The notes beneath the pieces were generated by a model. The model saw only the letters and a list, made by a program, of their open reading frames with translations. It made no database searches and had not been told where the DNA came from. A program made the position numbers and the translations under genes. Positions 49,038-60,769 of a stretch of DNA of 64,000 bases are shown piece after piece; positions within the stretch are counted from its first letter, which is position 1; each line of letters opens with the position of its first letter. Source of the DNA: Anisakis pegreffii (taxonomy: Eukaryota; Nematoda; Chromadorea; Rhabditida; Anisakidae); contig JAPYMA010000853.1 of assembly GCA_035041965.1 (NCBI GenBank), positions 62,001-126,000 of the forward strand, given 5' to 3'.

Positions 49038-50217
49038 TTATCGATTGTATGGAGTTATTCTTTTCTGGGGAGGACATTGAAAGCTCATACCAGATAATTC
49101 GGTATAATCATCTTCGTTGCGAATCACCACCGGTGTCATGACTATGAGAGGATTACTGCTCTCTTCGTCACAGTTTGATAAATACGACCCGAAGCTGTTT
49201 AAGGGATAGAACTGAAACAATTAGTTGTTGTTCCTTCGTATGGATTAGTTGAGTGCCATGAATGTACTAACAGTCTTTCTAATAATTTCTTGAATCGCTC
49301 GAATCATATTCTTCATTGGATCACAGAGGAAAATTGAACACTGTGCCTTTTATGCAGTTTAAAATGCAAACATCGGAAAATTTTTAGGATGTTGCGATAA
49401 CAGAATGCGGGAGATTTTCGATTGTATAATTTTCGATCATTTTCGATTGTTTTATCAATAATTTATTTCCTATAATGCATCGGAAACTATTGACAAACCA
49501 GCTGCTCTTTTCAAACTACCTAAATTCTACGCCTATCATAACGTAGCACATTGTTGATATTCTTACCGCATATATACATTTGCAGCTAGCTCGAAGATAG
49601 AGGATTGGGTCATTAAAATCCGAGCTTGGACACGGTATCAGACCTGAAGATGAGGGATATATTGAATGTATTGCTTCAGTTGTTCCTCTGGAATGAATCC
49701 AAGATGAGCTGCACCAAACAGAGAATTTCAGAGGGGTTTTAATTTATTTCCTATAATTCCTGAGAAACGATGGAAGACTCGAATCACAATCGATAAAACT
49801 CGTCGCTTCACACAATATCGCATTCTTTTTCCATTTTTTCAATTCAGCTCGTTCAGGTAGAAATCGAACAGTAACTGACCAAGGGCCTTGATCACTTCCT
49901 TAGCAAATATCTCAGAATAACAGATGTTTGGAACTGGCATTGACTGTACGTTTTTAATGTATATACTGGATACATAAGAGCCATTGTATTCGATGATACG
50001 ATAGGTAACACATTGTTGATCTTGATGATATTCGAACGCATTACATCTGTTTTTCTTGTAATAACATTCCTCAGCGCATTTCATTACGGACGGTATGTTT
50101 TGAAGTTTTACACCATCGTATAAGTAAACAGATACATTTTGAAAATGGACGTAGTCAGCATCGTATGTGATGTCGGATTGATGACTTGGTAACGTTACCT
50201 CAATGTAATGGTATCAG
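49038..50217 (-). CDS. PAN/Apple-like domain protein (partial model)
   Basis: Two joined exons are proposed. One covers about 50195-49880, with SDITYDADYVHFQNVSVYLY, then VMKCAEECYYKKNRCNAFEY and DQQCVTYRI. It ends at a possible GTCAGT donor after EVIKAL. The second runs from 49211 (TTTCAG acceptor) to the stop at 49038, with NSFGSYLSNCDEESSNPLIV and MSFQCPPQ. The pattern C-x3-C, then C-x-AF-x-Y, then C is that of PAN/Apple modules, common in nematode secreted and cuticle-associated proteins. The start and signal peptide were not found. The second exon's membership is an inference from phase and position. Confidence 0.5.
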
Positions 50218-51120
50218 TGCGCACATTTTAACAGCAAATACCATCAAAGAAGCAATATCGATAAATTTGCGAGATGGGACTCTGTATGAACTGCAATGTC
50301 TCATTGAAGGCTTCTTGACCGGAAGATTAATTATTAATGAAATGCATTCCTACGGTTAAAAACCTACCAGAACTAACAGCAGATATATTCTCACTGCAGA
50401 AAGCATTTGGTTTCGTCAAGCAGATTTGTAGGCAAGCTGCGATGGATGATTTGCCGTTCTAACAACAGGTGAAGCGGTATGGATAGATCTTGATACTGAC
50501 CATAAATGTGAGGCAGCCGACTGTAGCAGATCACAATTTGTGCTTTTATCAACGATACGATGCCTTATATACCGCTCTCAGATGCGCACAAGAGGAAGTG
50601 GTTGCTACGCAATGAATCACGTTGTTAATCTCTTTCAAAAACCAAAACAAAACCAAATTGGATCCTTTCAATTTATTCGAAAACCAAATTTTACGATCTC
50701 GCGAATCTTCGATCGAAGTAACGGCTAAAAATTGATATATGATTATTTCAAAAAGCTTTTTCTTGGTTGTCAGCTAGTTGAGACAGGAAGTCAATCAAGA
50801 TTTTAAGAAAAATGCTCGTCGTGCCGTATTTCATGTCTGAGTGAAAAATCAGTAAAAAATGCACATCGTAACTACGCACTTAGCATTTTTCAATTTCTGT
50901 CCGTCTCAACGACGTTCCGTGCCGTCGGTGCGTTCGATTGGAATAATTATTTCGTAATCAAGTCGAATGTTAAAATTATTTTTAAAAATTGTCGAATTTT
51001 TTTCCATGCTGCGGTTAAAATGCGTACTGAGTGCTTTCCATTGTTATAATTGTGGCTTTTGCTTTGTCGAACAAACACGTGCAGTTCAAATCCCTTTGCT
51101 GCGGTCGTTGGTCAACCGGG

Positions 51121-51381
51121 TGTTATGTCGCTAACACTGATGAGCGACAATAAGGCCCGAGACGATGAAGAAATAATTCCTTTACTTGCGAAGAAACCAG
51201 GATACGACGCGACCTTACTTAGGGTCGAGACAAGACACGACACGACAAGACAATGAAATCTCGTCCTTATATAGAGTTTGTTTGTATGTAAATTTATGAC
51301 AATAGACGACCACTCATACACAAATCAGCAGATCACCTATGCTAATTTGATCACATATGATAATTTGATCACTATACAACA
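51121..51381 (-). mobile_element. Solo LTR
   Basis: It is homologous to the LTR at 48003-48249 and in the same (minus) orientation. On the minus strand it starts TGTTGTATAG, carries CTCTATATAAGGACGAG as a promoter-like TATA, and ends ACATAACA. Flanking pentamers on the plus strand, CCGGG before and CTGGG after, match at four of five positions, as expected of an aged target-site duplication. No retroelement coding sequence adjoins it. Confidence 0.7.
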
Positions 51382-54118
51382 CTGGGCTTTTTGCCTAGGC
51401 ATTTCACCTGCATCAGTTCCCTGAGGACTTTCTCCAGGTGATACCACCATTGACCAGTTCATGTATTCAGACATGAGAACAGTATGTCTCGCAAGCATTC
51501 ACAATCTCAAGATCTCAGTAATGCTGACGAAAATGATGAAAAATATTATCATTGCGTATGGTTATATTGCAGATCGATTCCTACGACTGACAATTGAAGG
51601 TGAATAAGAACCGCATGAAAGAATTCGTCCTTTTTGCGAGCCTTAACTCAAGGACTACACTGAAGACATTCCTTGAACGGAATCAAAGTTTGTTTGCAAA
51701 ACCTTCGCCACTAACTTAATCCAGTGTTAGGCCGATTGCATCAAACCTTGATGCAATCGGCCCAACACTGGACTTCAAGCATGTATCCTGGATTAGGTTA
51801 TATGTGTGTGTGACTGACCAGAACACCGGTTTACGTCATATTATCTGATGCAACATGTGACTGACCATTGATTACATATGAAAACTCTCCGCCTAGTTCC
51901 CTTATTCCTGAACGTGGTGTAAGGAGAAACTTTTACGAATGTGTTCACTGTCGGAACTTGTCTGTTTACCAAAATCATGACGCAGACGTACATGAATACT
52001 ATCCTTATCTTCAATATTAGCATGAGTAGAGTCAGTCAGCAAGGTCACTAAAATCCCTACAGCTGCAGAAATCCGCTGTAATATGGAGAAGCACCACAGT
52101 TTCTTCAGCTCTAGTTGGGTGCTTGAAGAGGATGAGTTTAGACCGCTGCACATCGGTAGATCATCATCTTTGCACTTTGGAACTGACCACCTTTGATAGA
52201 TCACATTCCAGACAAAAGATGAGCTTTGAATTTGTGGTTGAATTTTATCTTGAAAGACCGACTTCTCACCAAGCTCCCAGCATACGGTCTTCCCTGGCTT
52301 GTGATTGGCTATATCACACTGTTACACCGACATGATTTCATTTCCACGGTAGCATATTGAAATTTTTATAACATACATATTTTTGCAACCACCTGAATAA
52401 TGAGCAGAAGGAATGGGATTAAATCGGCAATCGGCGAATTCGAACGGTCGGATTGATCTAGCCTCGAATGATTGTAGCTCAACAGCGGCTTATCATGATT
52501 TCACGGTATTTTTCATCAGAGAGGCAGTCGGAAATTATCACTATTTGATTACCCATCATATTCAAGAAGACTGTGGTCTTATTGGACTCTATGCACCGCT
52601 TGTTTCAAACAAATTTAGCTTGCTTCAATTCACAAAATTTCATTTTTCGTAACTTTTGTTTGGCTAACCCATTCCAAACTTAAAATCAATTGGTCTGAGA
52701 TCAATGAACTTGCTAGTGGTTCAGATTGGTCATAATTTGACAAGAGTTGATTTTGGTTTGACTCGAATATGAGTTCAATATGAGTTCAGTTCACATGCTT
52801 TTTGAGAATTTTAACTGCAGTGTTTTAAATTTTAGGTTGATTTCACATCAAACTGATTGTACGCAACCAAACGCGCATTTGTGACACTGTAACTGTCATT
52901 AGGTTGAGAATTTGTGGTAATTTAGCCGAGTTGAATTCAGTTTGCAGTGAGAATTTAATGAAAGCTGTTAAGATCATCTCATCATTGTTGCGATCATCAA
53001 ATAACCATAGGATTTCATGTCTCTATCAGTCAAATGTGAGTTTATTGACGTCCTAAACCAGAAAATCATCAACTGCTAGCAGCCACTGAAATAGTTCGGT
53101 CATTTCAAGACCAGCACATGGATAGCATTCGGATGATGAATGTCCAATCCAGAATCTGTGTATTTTTCCAACTGTTTAGAACATGCTTTAAGTGGCGTTG
53201 CTCGCCGTGATTGTTCATTTTAAATGCTTTCAGTTCAGAAGAAATAGTTTCATTTCAATATCTTGTTAATCGTAGCAATAAGCGCAGATAATATGCGATC
53301 TAGAGCTTAGAGTTGGTTAGTGTGCGATTCATGTTAACTGACTGACGTGTGTGTGTGTGTGTGTGTGTGCATGCGTTCTAATTGCGCTTCTAAAGTGCTC
53401 AACTTCCTGATTGGATGGTTGATTTCGATTATTGATGTGATGCCAACACGTCAGCTGTAAAGAACCGAAAAAAAAAAACAATTGAAGGTGAACGAGTGCA
53501 CCTTGCAAACTCAAGTTACAATTTATCACCTATTCTCAAGCTCAAACTTGTTAAACTAGCTCGACTAAATGCTCGATCGTGTTTCTTGTTCCTGGTGAAC
53601 TCCATCAAAAGGCGTCGAAGAAGATCTTTAAGCGCTATTTGTTTATCCGTTCTGTTTACAAACAGTTTTAATATATCCCCAACTTCACCTCAGTAATGCT
53701 TTAGTACTTGTTGGTACTTTTGCTGTTTAATTGTTTTGCTTTCCAGAGGGTGCATTTGATCTATAGCTTTCTGCCTTTTCTGGATGAGATCGACTTCGCA
53801 AATTTTTCCTCGTGTGCAATCACCTACTAAAGTTTCTGGCTTGTTAATAAGAACTGAAATACACGCGTCTATATTATTTTTTAAAATTTTATTCTATTTT
53901 ATTTTTCTCTATAAAATTTTATTCCATATATTTTATATTATTCATCATCAATAATTTTCGTCTATATTAATATGGTTGTTTTTGTATTCATTGTGCAAAA
54001 TTTTCTGTATTTCTGTGATCATGATGCAAACAAATCAAGATTTGAGAATGTTTGTGCATTGCAGCTGCTTGGTGGTGTTAGGCTGTAGGGCACCAGTATC
54101 TGCAACAAGAACGCAACG
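51382..54118. other. Intergenic region with a GT microsatellite
   Basis: No convincing gene. A minus-strand open frame at 51902-52204 (low-complexity Ser run, no domain) is probably chance. A (GT)n tract lies at 53348-53369. The final few hundred bases should hold the promoter of the ankyrin-repeat gene, including a very AT-rich stretch at 53870-53960. Confidence 0.55.
53348..53369. repeat. (GT)n microsatellite
   Basis: Eleven GT dinucleotides in a row in noncoding sequence. Confidence 0.9.
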
Positions 54119-57100
54119 ATGGACGGTGGTGGGTACGTTCAAGTTCAGATGGATTTTCTGGAGGCATGTAGTGCTGGTGATATTAAGAAGACCACAGCTC
54201 TGTTGTCGTCCGGCTATATCGATTCGAATTTTCATCATCACGTCAACGGATGGTCAGTCTCTTTTGTTCACCATATTTTTTGTTGGACTCTCGTGAAGAG
54301 ATTCAATCATTTCTTTGAATTTTTCCTTTGAAATCTCATCAAAATCTCAAAAATTTATCTGCGTTGTATACGTTTGGACTTTATCGATGCACATTCCAAT
54401 TCCTCGAAGTATATTCTCCGTTGCCTGCAACGATAGCAGCTTTTCTCTCTTTAAGCACTATGAAAGAATGTCTCACTAAAGTTAGCCATAGTGTCTAATT
54501 AACTATCGGCGAGCGATTTCTTGCTTTGATGAATCATATGCAAATGTGTTTATGTAATACGATCACTAATGTGGCAGTAAAATGCGCGAAAACCCTTCAG
54601 AGCCATAAAATCCTTGATTTATGCATTGTTTTTATTTGTTGCTTTGATGAAGCGTTAGGCTGCTGCAGCTGAACCAACAACACTTGGGGTGTTTCTCAGT
54701 AGCTGCTGAATTGTGTAATTAGCACTTTGACAGATCCGCATAAGCATAAAACTCTCCAACAGCGTCACCTGTTGCCATTTGTGTTGCTATTTTTGTATCG
54801 TTTAATGTAATACGATAGAGCACACTATATATCACTATCACCTACTGTCGGATTTGTCGGCACCAAAATTGACGTCAATTAGGCTGCAACTCATAGATCT
54901 GCTTAATCCACTTAAATCCTAGCTTTATCGAAGTCCATCGAATCGTTTTGCGTTGTTCTTTTCGACATTACTTTTATTACACACACAAACAAACGCGTAC
55001 ACCTTCTCATAAATACATTCACTCGCTTATAATCCATCCACTCGTTTATTCATACACACTATCTTATTAACATTATCCTAAGTTTGTGCAAATAGCAGCT
55101 ATAGCTGGTGGTATCGCTCACTCATTCATAAGTGCAGATTTTGATGGTAGAAGAATTTGATTGACCGCTTGTCAGTGTTTGAAGCATCGGTGCGTTCTTC
55201 GTGAATTTTTTTCGGTTTTTTGTTAACATTTTTTGTTCCATTTTTTGGATAGCTTCTTCAATTTATCATTAGAGCTTCAAGTGAACGTTGTTACTGAAAC
55301 TTTTTGGAATAAGTGATTTGGCTGAGTGTTTCTTTTATCGCACTTTTCTTAGTGTTGTTACTCTTGAGCTTGAGTTTCGCTTCCTTTTCAGTTTTTACGA
55401 ACGATTTGATAGTCACCTACCGAAATTATCTCGAAATGATAGTAGTGCACTTTTTAAGATTATATCGTGGAGGTTCTTCTTTCACCTTTTTTCTTTCGTT
55501 GAAACTTCATTATTTCTTTATATATGGAATTTGATTATTACGATGCAATTTGCGTTTTCCATTCACATGATTGTTGCTTCTGTAACATTAAATCTTGGTT
55601 ATGTGAATGGTGATGTTGTTACGTTACAAGTGCTTCTTGATTCATGAATAGAGAAATTTTGGAGCTTCAGAAAGTTTTGAAGGGCCTCTTAAATTGTTCA
55701 TTAGAAATTAAATTGTTGAACTTTTTGTTCATTTTTCTCTTCAATGTCAATGTTTCATTCAATTATTTCTTCCCAGTGAATCTATCTTCTGTTATATTTC
55801 ATTTTTTGTGATGTGAATAAATTTCGTGTGCGTATAGTTGATGCGTTGGATAGATGTGTTTTAGAGTTTTGTATTGTGAGGAATTGTCTGACTGTTTCCA
55901 AGGTAGTTAATTTGATTATCGCTCTTCTTTTGGTTCACAATGAATTCTGGCGGCGAGTGCAGTCAGAATTCATAAAGCAATGCCAGTCAGAGTGGGAATG
56001 GAACTATTCGGTGTTGAATGGCATTTTTTCGTGTGGAATGCTCAGATGCATTACGCTAGTAATTTTAAGGACTGGATTGCATTGGGCAGCTCGTCGGGGA
56101 CACGTAAACATTGTGAATTTATTGTTGCAAGCAGGCTTCGACCCAGATCTGAAGGCTAAAGACGGTAAAACGGCTATGGATGTCGCTCTGGATCAGTCAG
56201 TAAAGGAACTTATCCAGCAATTTCAAAAAACATCTGATTTGAGATTCTCGTCTGACAACACCACTATGCTAACGTTGGACGCTAACTCGTCCTTGTCCAT
56301 CGGTGATTAGTTCTCTTTTTTTTTCGTTCTTTGCTGAGAATCTTCAATTTGTATATTTCATTTATTCATTTCGTGTGATATTGTACCTCATAACAGCCAC
56401 ACACCTATAATTATCTGTTAGAAGCAATTGTAAGTGTTTAGCCTAAACGATTTGATTGAACTTGAATTTGCAAATTTCTGAAGTGTTGTTTGAATGTGAA
56501 GTGTATGTATAAGGGTTGGCAAACAGTTTAGTTCGTAGTTCTGTTAGTACGCCATCGATTATTGCGATTGGTAGCACGGATGACCAGTTGACAGTATTTT
56601 TAACACATAGTTTTTATCAGCTAGCTTCCTGACGTCCCTAGATTAACGTGACGAGCTTAATCCGGTCACTCTTCATATCGTGACAGATTTTACAAAATCG
56701 ATAAAATATAATCAGTACGAGAAGTGCACGATGTGATGTCTCTTGAGATTCTTTCAGATTCACCAAAAAACCACTCAGACGAAACGAATGGTTTGTCGGA
56801 TACGAATCAATCATCACCAAATCGCAGTCAATCATCTACACCTAAACATTCACCACCTTATAAAAAATCCCGAACCGGCTCTAACGATTTCACAAATTCG
56901 CCTCCATCTCCAGGTAATTGCTTATCACCCATTTGTCAGGCAGTCAGTTGGTCGACTCTGAATGAATGATCTTGATCTCATCTCTTTGAATGTATACTCA
57001 AGATCTTCTCCATCAGTCTCCGGAAATAATCATTTGTTTCTTTTTTTACCATCTTTCTGTGATGAATTGTTAACATTTCTGAATCAGTGTTCTATTCCTT

Positions 57101-58733
57101 TAAACATTTCGTAGTTTTGAATGAATTCTCCTCAGAATCACCAACTACTCCCACAAGAAAACAGCAAGAAATCTATTCGTACGGAAGACGCGATTCGTTG
57201 GATCGTACCAGATTCCTTCTCGTTAGAACAAGGTTAAACATTGATTTGTTTGGATTTTCTTTAAGAAAAACTTTTCGTCATTTTTTTTCGAATTTCTTTT
57301 CATTGATCATAAGAAGGCGAATATGCTTTTTTTTCTTCTCTGATTTCTATTTGTTTCGCTTGTTGGGTGGTGGTATCAGAATGAATTTTTGATTGTGAAG
57401 CGAGCGATTGAACGAAAATTGATTGTGTGAACTTGTTGCGATCTACGTTGCGGGTTGAGCTTGGAGCTTGAAAATGATTCAGAGAGCGCTCTTTCAGGTT
57501 TATTGATCACAATTCGACTGAAAATGATTCTCAGTTGAATAGCATGAGGTGAGTGAAGTGAGTGTAAAAGAAATGCAAAATTAATCTGCTAATATGCACT
57601 GATCGCTTGTGTTTTTATTCGTTCACACAAAGTTTGATTAGCGATTTTGAATGTTGCGAATTGGAGTGAATCTAACAATAAACGAAAGAAACGATTCGCG
57701 AGTCAAAATGTCTCCAGTATCACTGATGCTTGAAAAATATTTCATATGCATCAAGATTTTCGACGTTCATCTAACGAATGAATGAATTAAGGGTCGAAAG
57801 GGGATTTCGTTAGCAAAGAAATTTTACGCGATAGATGAACAGATTGAGAGGATTGATAAATTTTTGGATGTGTCTGAGCGGAAATAAGAATCGGATTCAA
57901 AAAGTTGCCTTCATTTATTTTTACTTCCTTTAAACAGAGCACCATTAATGAGTGTTTTATTCGTTATATTGGTCCAGGTAACCTTATAAGTTGATAATGA
58001 AAGTATAATGTGCCTATATGTCGTTGTGATTGTTGTTGCTTAATTTTATTAGATCAACTCAGTTGACGACATTTCCACGTCTCTGGACGTGAATATCCAG
58101 TCTTTTATCTGTTTTGCCAGTACTTTCTCGCATCGATGAGTAGGATATTATTCAGTGTATCGATGAAATGCTTCGTCATTATGAGATTGCATTTATTTCA
58201 TCTGAAGTTATTGGTGACTGAGAAAAGCTTTGAGTGGGTGGTTGTTCTATTCCCTTATCAATCAGTGTTGATGAATCCCTGATTTGCATTCATCGTTTCA
58301 TTATTGCACGTTTCGAGAGCTTTAATGTTTTTCATTTATTTATTTGCTGTTTGATTTGAATGTCTCTAATTTTGATTTGAACATCTTCATTATGAAATTG
58401 CTTTTGGAATGTTTGTTTGGTTGTCCAATAGATGCAGCCTGTTGTAGTGCATTGGATATGAATGCTATTCGGATGATATTTGTTCAAGCAATGATGTATT
58501 TTTGGAGTTTTAGCTCTGGAAATGGCAAAGAAGCATTCAGAAGGGTGACGCTTCCGGGCGGTGGATCGGTGGATTTCATGAAGTTGACAATTGAGCGTGC
58601 AATGCGAATGGGTCATGTCTTACAAGTGCTGATACTGCCGGATCGTACGCCGATCGAAACTGACGAACAACTGCGGACACTGGCCAACTCACAAAAAGTG
58701 GAAGTTATATTTGAAGAAGGATCAAAAGGAAAG
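54119..58733 (+). CDS. ANKRD40: Ankyrin-repeat protein, ANKRD40 type
   Basis: Five phase-matched exons: 54119-54252, 56070-56302, 56758-56913, 57136-57232 and 58514-58733, about 280 residues. The N-terminus holds ankyrin repeats: FLEACSAGDIKKTTALLSSG, then VNGWTGLHWAARRGHVNIVN, LLLQAGFDPDLKAKDGKTA and MDVALDQSVKELI. These match the VNGWTCLHWACKRNH region of human ANKRD40. The middle is Ser/Pro-rich and probably disordered (SPNRSQSSTPKHSPPYKKSR, YGRRDSLDRTR). The last exon (EAFRRVTLPGGGSVDFMKLT, ERAMRMGHVLQVLILPD and TLANSQKVEVIFE) corresponds to the conserved C-terminal domain of ANKRD40. Its cellular role is poorly known. After GSKGK a GTACGAG donor follows. The final exon may be tiny (acceptor at 59031, then AAT TGA), or translation may run on to a stop at 58826. 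Introns 1 and 4 are long. Exon 2 uses a TTTTAAG acceptor. Confidence 0.88.
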
Positions 58734-60769
58734 GTACGAGATACATTTACTTGTCACACATTTCTCAGTGGTTATCATCTCAAAATTGCACTCTGTTCTA
58801 TGGATCTGTTTTGTTTCAAAGTGTAAAAAAATGCGTAGTTGAGAGGATTAAAAAGGTTATTGGTTGCGTCGATATGTGACTGTTTTGAAGAGTTTACTGA
58901 GTGGGGCACAATGAAGAGTGGAGGAAATGAGTGCAGTGTGGTGAATGTGATATGTTGTAGACTTGGTTTTTATTGGGGTTGTTGATATAATAATTTGTAA
59001 TTATTTTGTATTATTGATTGTGGTTACACAGAATTGATTTTCGTCTCCTTTTTTTATTGCTGAAACGCAAACGGCGAACGAGATATGTGGTATATAAGTT
59101 GTGTGTTGGTGAGTACAAGATATTCTCACTGGTGTGCTGGCCGTTCTTGAGCAGTCTGCCTTTGCACACTTTGTTGAGATCGCTTCATCGTTGCACTGGT
59201 GTCATCGCATTCAGTTAGAGAGTGAAAGAATTGTTTGTTGTTCGTTCCGAGTTTTTGATTTTACTTGAAATGTTTTATGCTTATATGTGAATGTAGTAGG
59301 CTTTATGTGGGTATAAGTAGGTACGTACAGAATGCGTTTATTCAGCGATAATATATTTCATTGATCGATTTGAAATGGCCGTAGATGTAGTTTCATGTGA
59401 GGAAATGTTTTAATTGAATGCTTAATGCGCTTGATGAGAACGTAATGAAAATTCCTTTCGCAGTACATTCAGTGAGTGAATTCGGCGATGAATGTATCGG
59501 ATTATTGAAGTGAAATGAAAATTATAATGAGATGAATGTCGTCCTGTGTTATTACATTCGCATGTTATAGTGCATCATCGTATGTAAATGTGAGAGATAA
59601 GTATTAGTGCATTGAAAGGAGCTGACAGTTCGGACGGTATTCCAGGTATTCGATTGGATTTTATGAAGTGAAAATTGAAATTTTAATGAATTATTATCGG
59701 GTAGAATATTGTGGGAAGTGAAGTTGCGATATGTAGTCGATTTGAAGTGCGTGCAGTAATAGTGTAATGAATTCGCAGTCGGTATCTATTGATTGCTGTT
59801 GTTCATTTAGCACTTTTTATTGCGTAGTTTATGAAATCATTTGACGTTGAACGTACGTAAAATAACGAAATACTAGAAAGATTAATCCGCAAAGTAATTT
59901 TCTTTAATCGATTTTGCATCGTGTGCGCTTTAGGGCGCCGTTTCTGGTTTACTTATTGTCGATGTTAGTTTGTTGGAGAGAGGACGTCTGATTGATATTA
60001 TTTTTGTGATTTATTTCATCGTTTATCACTTACTTATCTTTTGCAAAAATTTTCGACATTGTTATCGCATTGTGGCATAGTTGTGCACTTTGTTCATTTT
60101 GAATGTATGTTCATTCGATGAAGCAGTTAGTTAGTTACTTTTCTGGCCTGATTTTTTGTTTGTTTCGTTTTGCTGCTAGTAGCAATATGAGGAATGTAGC
60201 GATAAGCGATCATTATTATTTCTCACAGGAGATGGATGCGGACGTTGATAGTAGTTTGATAATCGCCATGAGATAGAGTGATAATTGAATGCGACTGGAG
60301 AATTTATCCCGCACATCAATCATTATGGTTTTCGTCTTCGCAACATTAACGATGATGCAAGCGAGTATTGAAGCATCGCTGAGAGTATTACTGAGAGTAT
60401 ATCTGTACCGGATGCCGGCAGTTAGAGATGATTTAAAGTTAAGATTTTAAAGTCGATCTCGCGAATATCTCTCGCACGTCTTGTCTTGCACGAGCTCTTT
60501 CGCTTGTGTCTGTGTGTTGCTATTTGAGCGCAGTTGCTGGTTATTCCTAGAGAGTTTGCAGTCTAGTCTGTTTGCAGAACAACATTCAACATTTGAGTAT
60601 TTGTTTCACTTCAACATTGCACTGATAGCCACACGCACACGTACATACACACCTGTCCTATATCCCATCCTGTGTATTATCTAAAGTCTCTGCCGAATAT
60701 TTCTCAACTTTTTTTTTCATTCGTTCGTTTTTTCCTCATCATCGAGCTCAACTACAAATTGAACTGCAA
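58734..60769. other. Region between ANKRD40-type gene and the acidic anchored-protein gene
   Basis: It would contain the 3' end of the ankyrin gene and the promoter of the next gene. The open frame at 59018-59218 begins inside an acceptor-like region but has no supporting similarity. Nothing else is recognised. Confidence 0.45.

Noticed and set aside
55288..56066. Plus-strand open frames before ankyrin exon 2
   Set aside because: They read intron sequence into the exon. The VNGW/TGLHW junction shows the exon starts at 56070.
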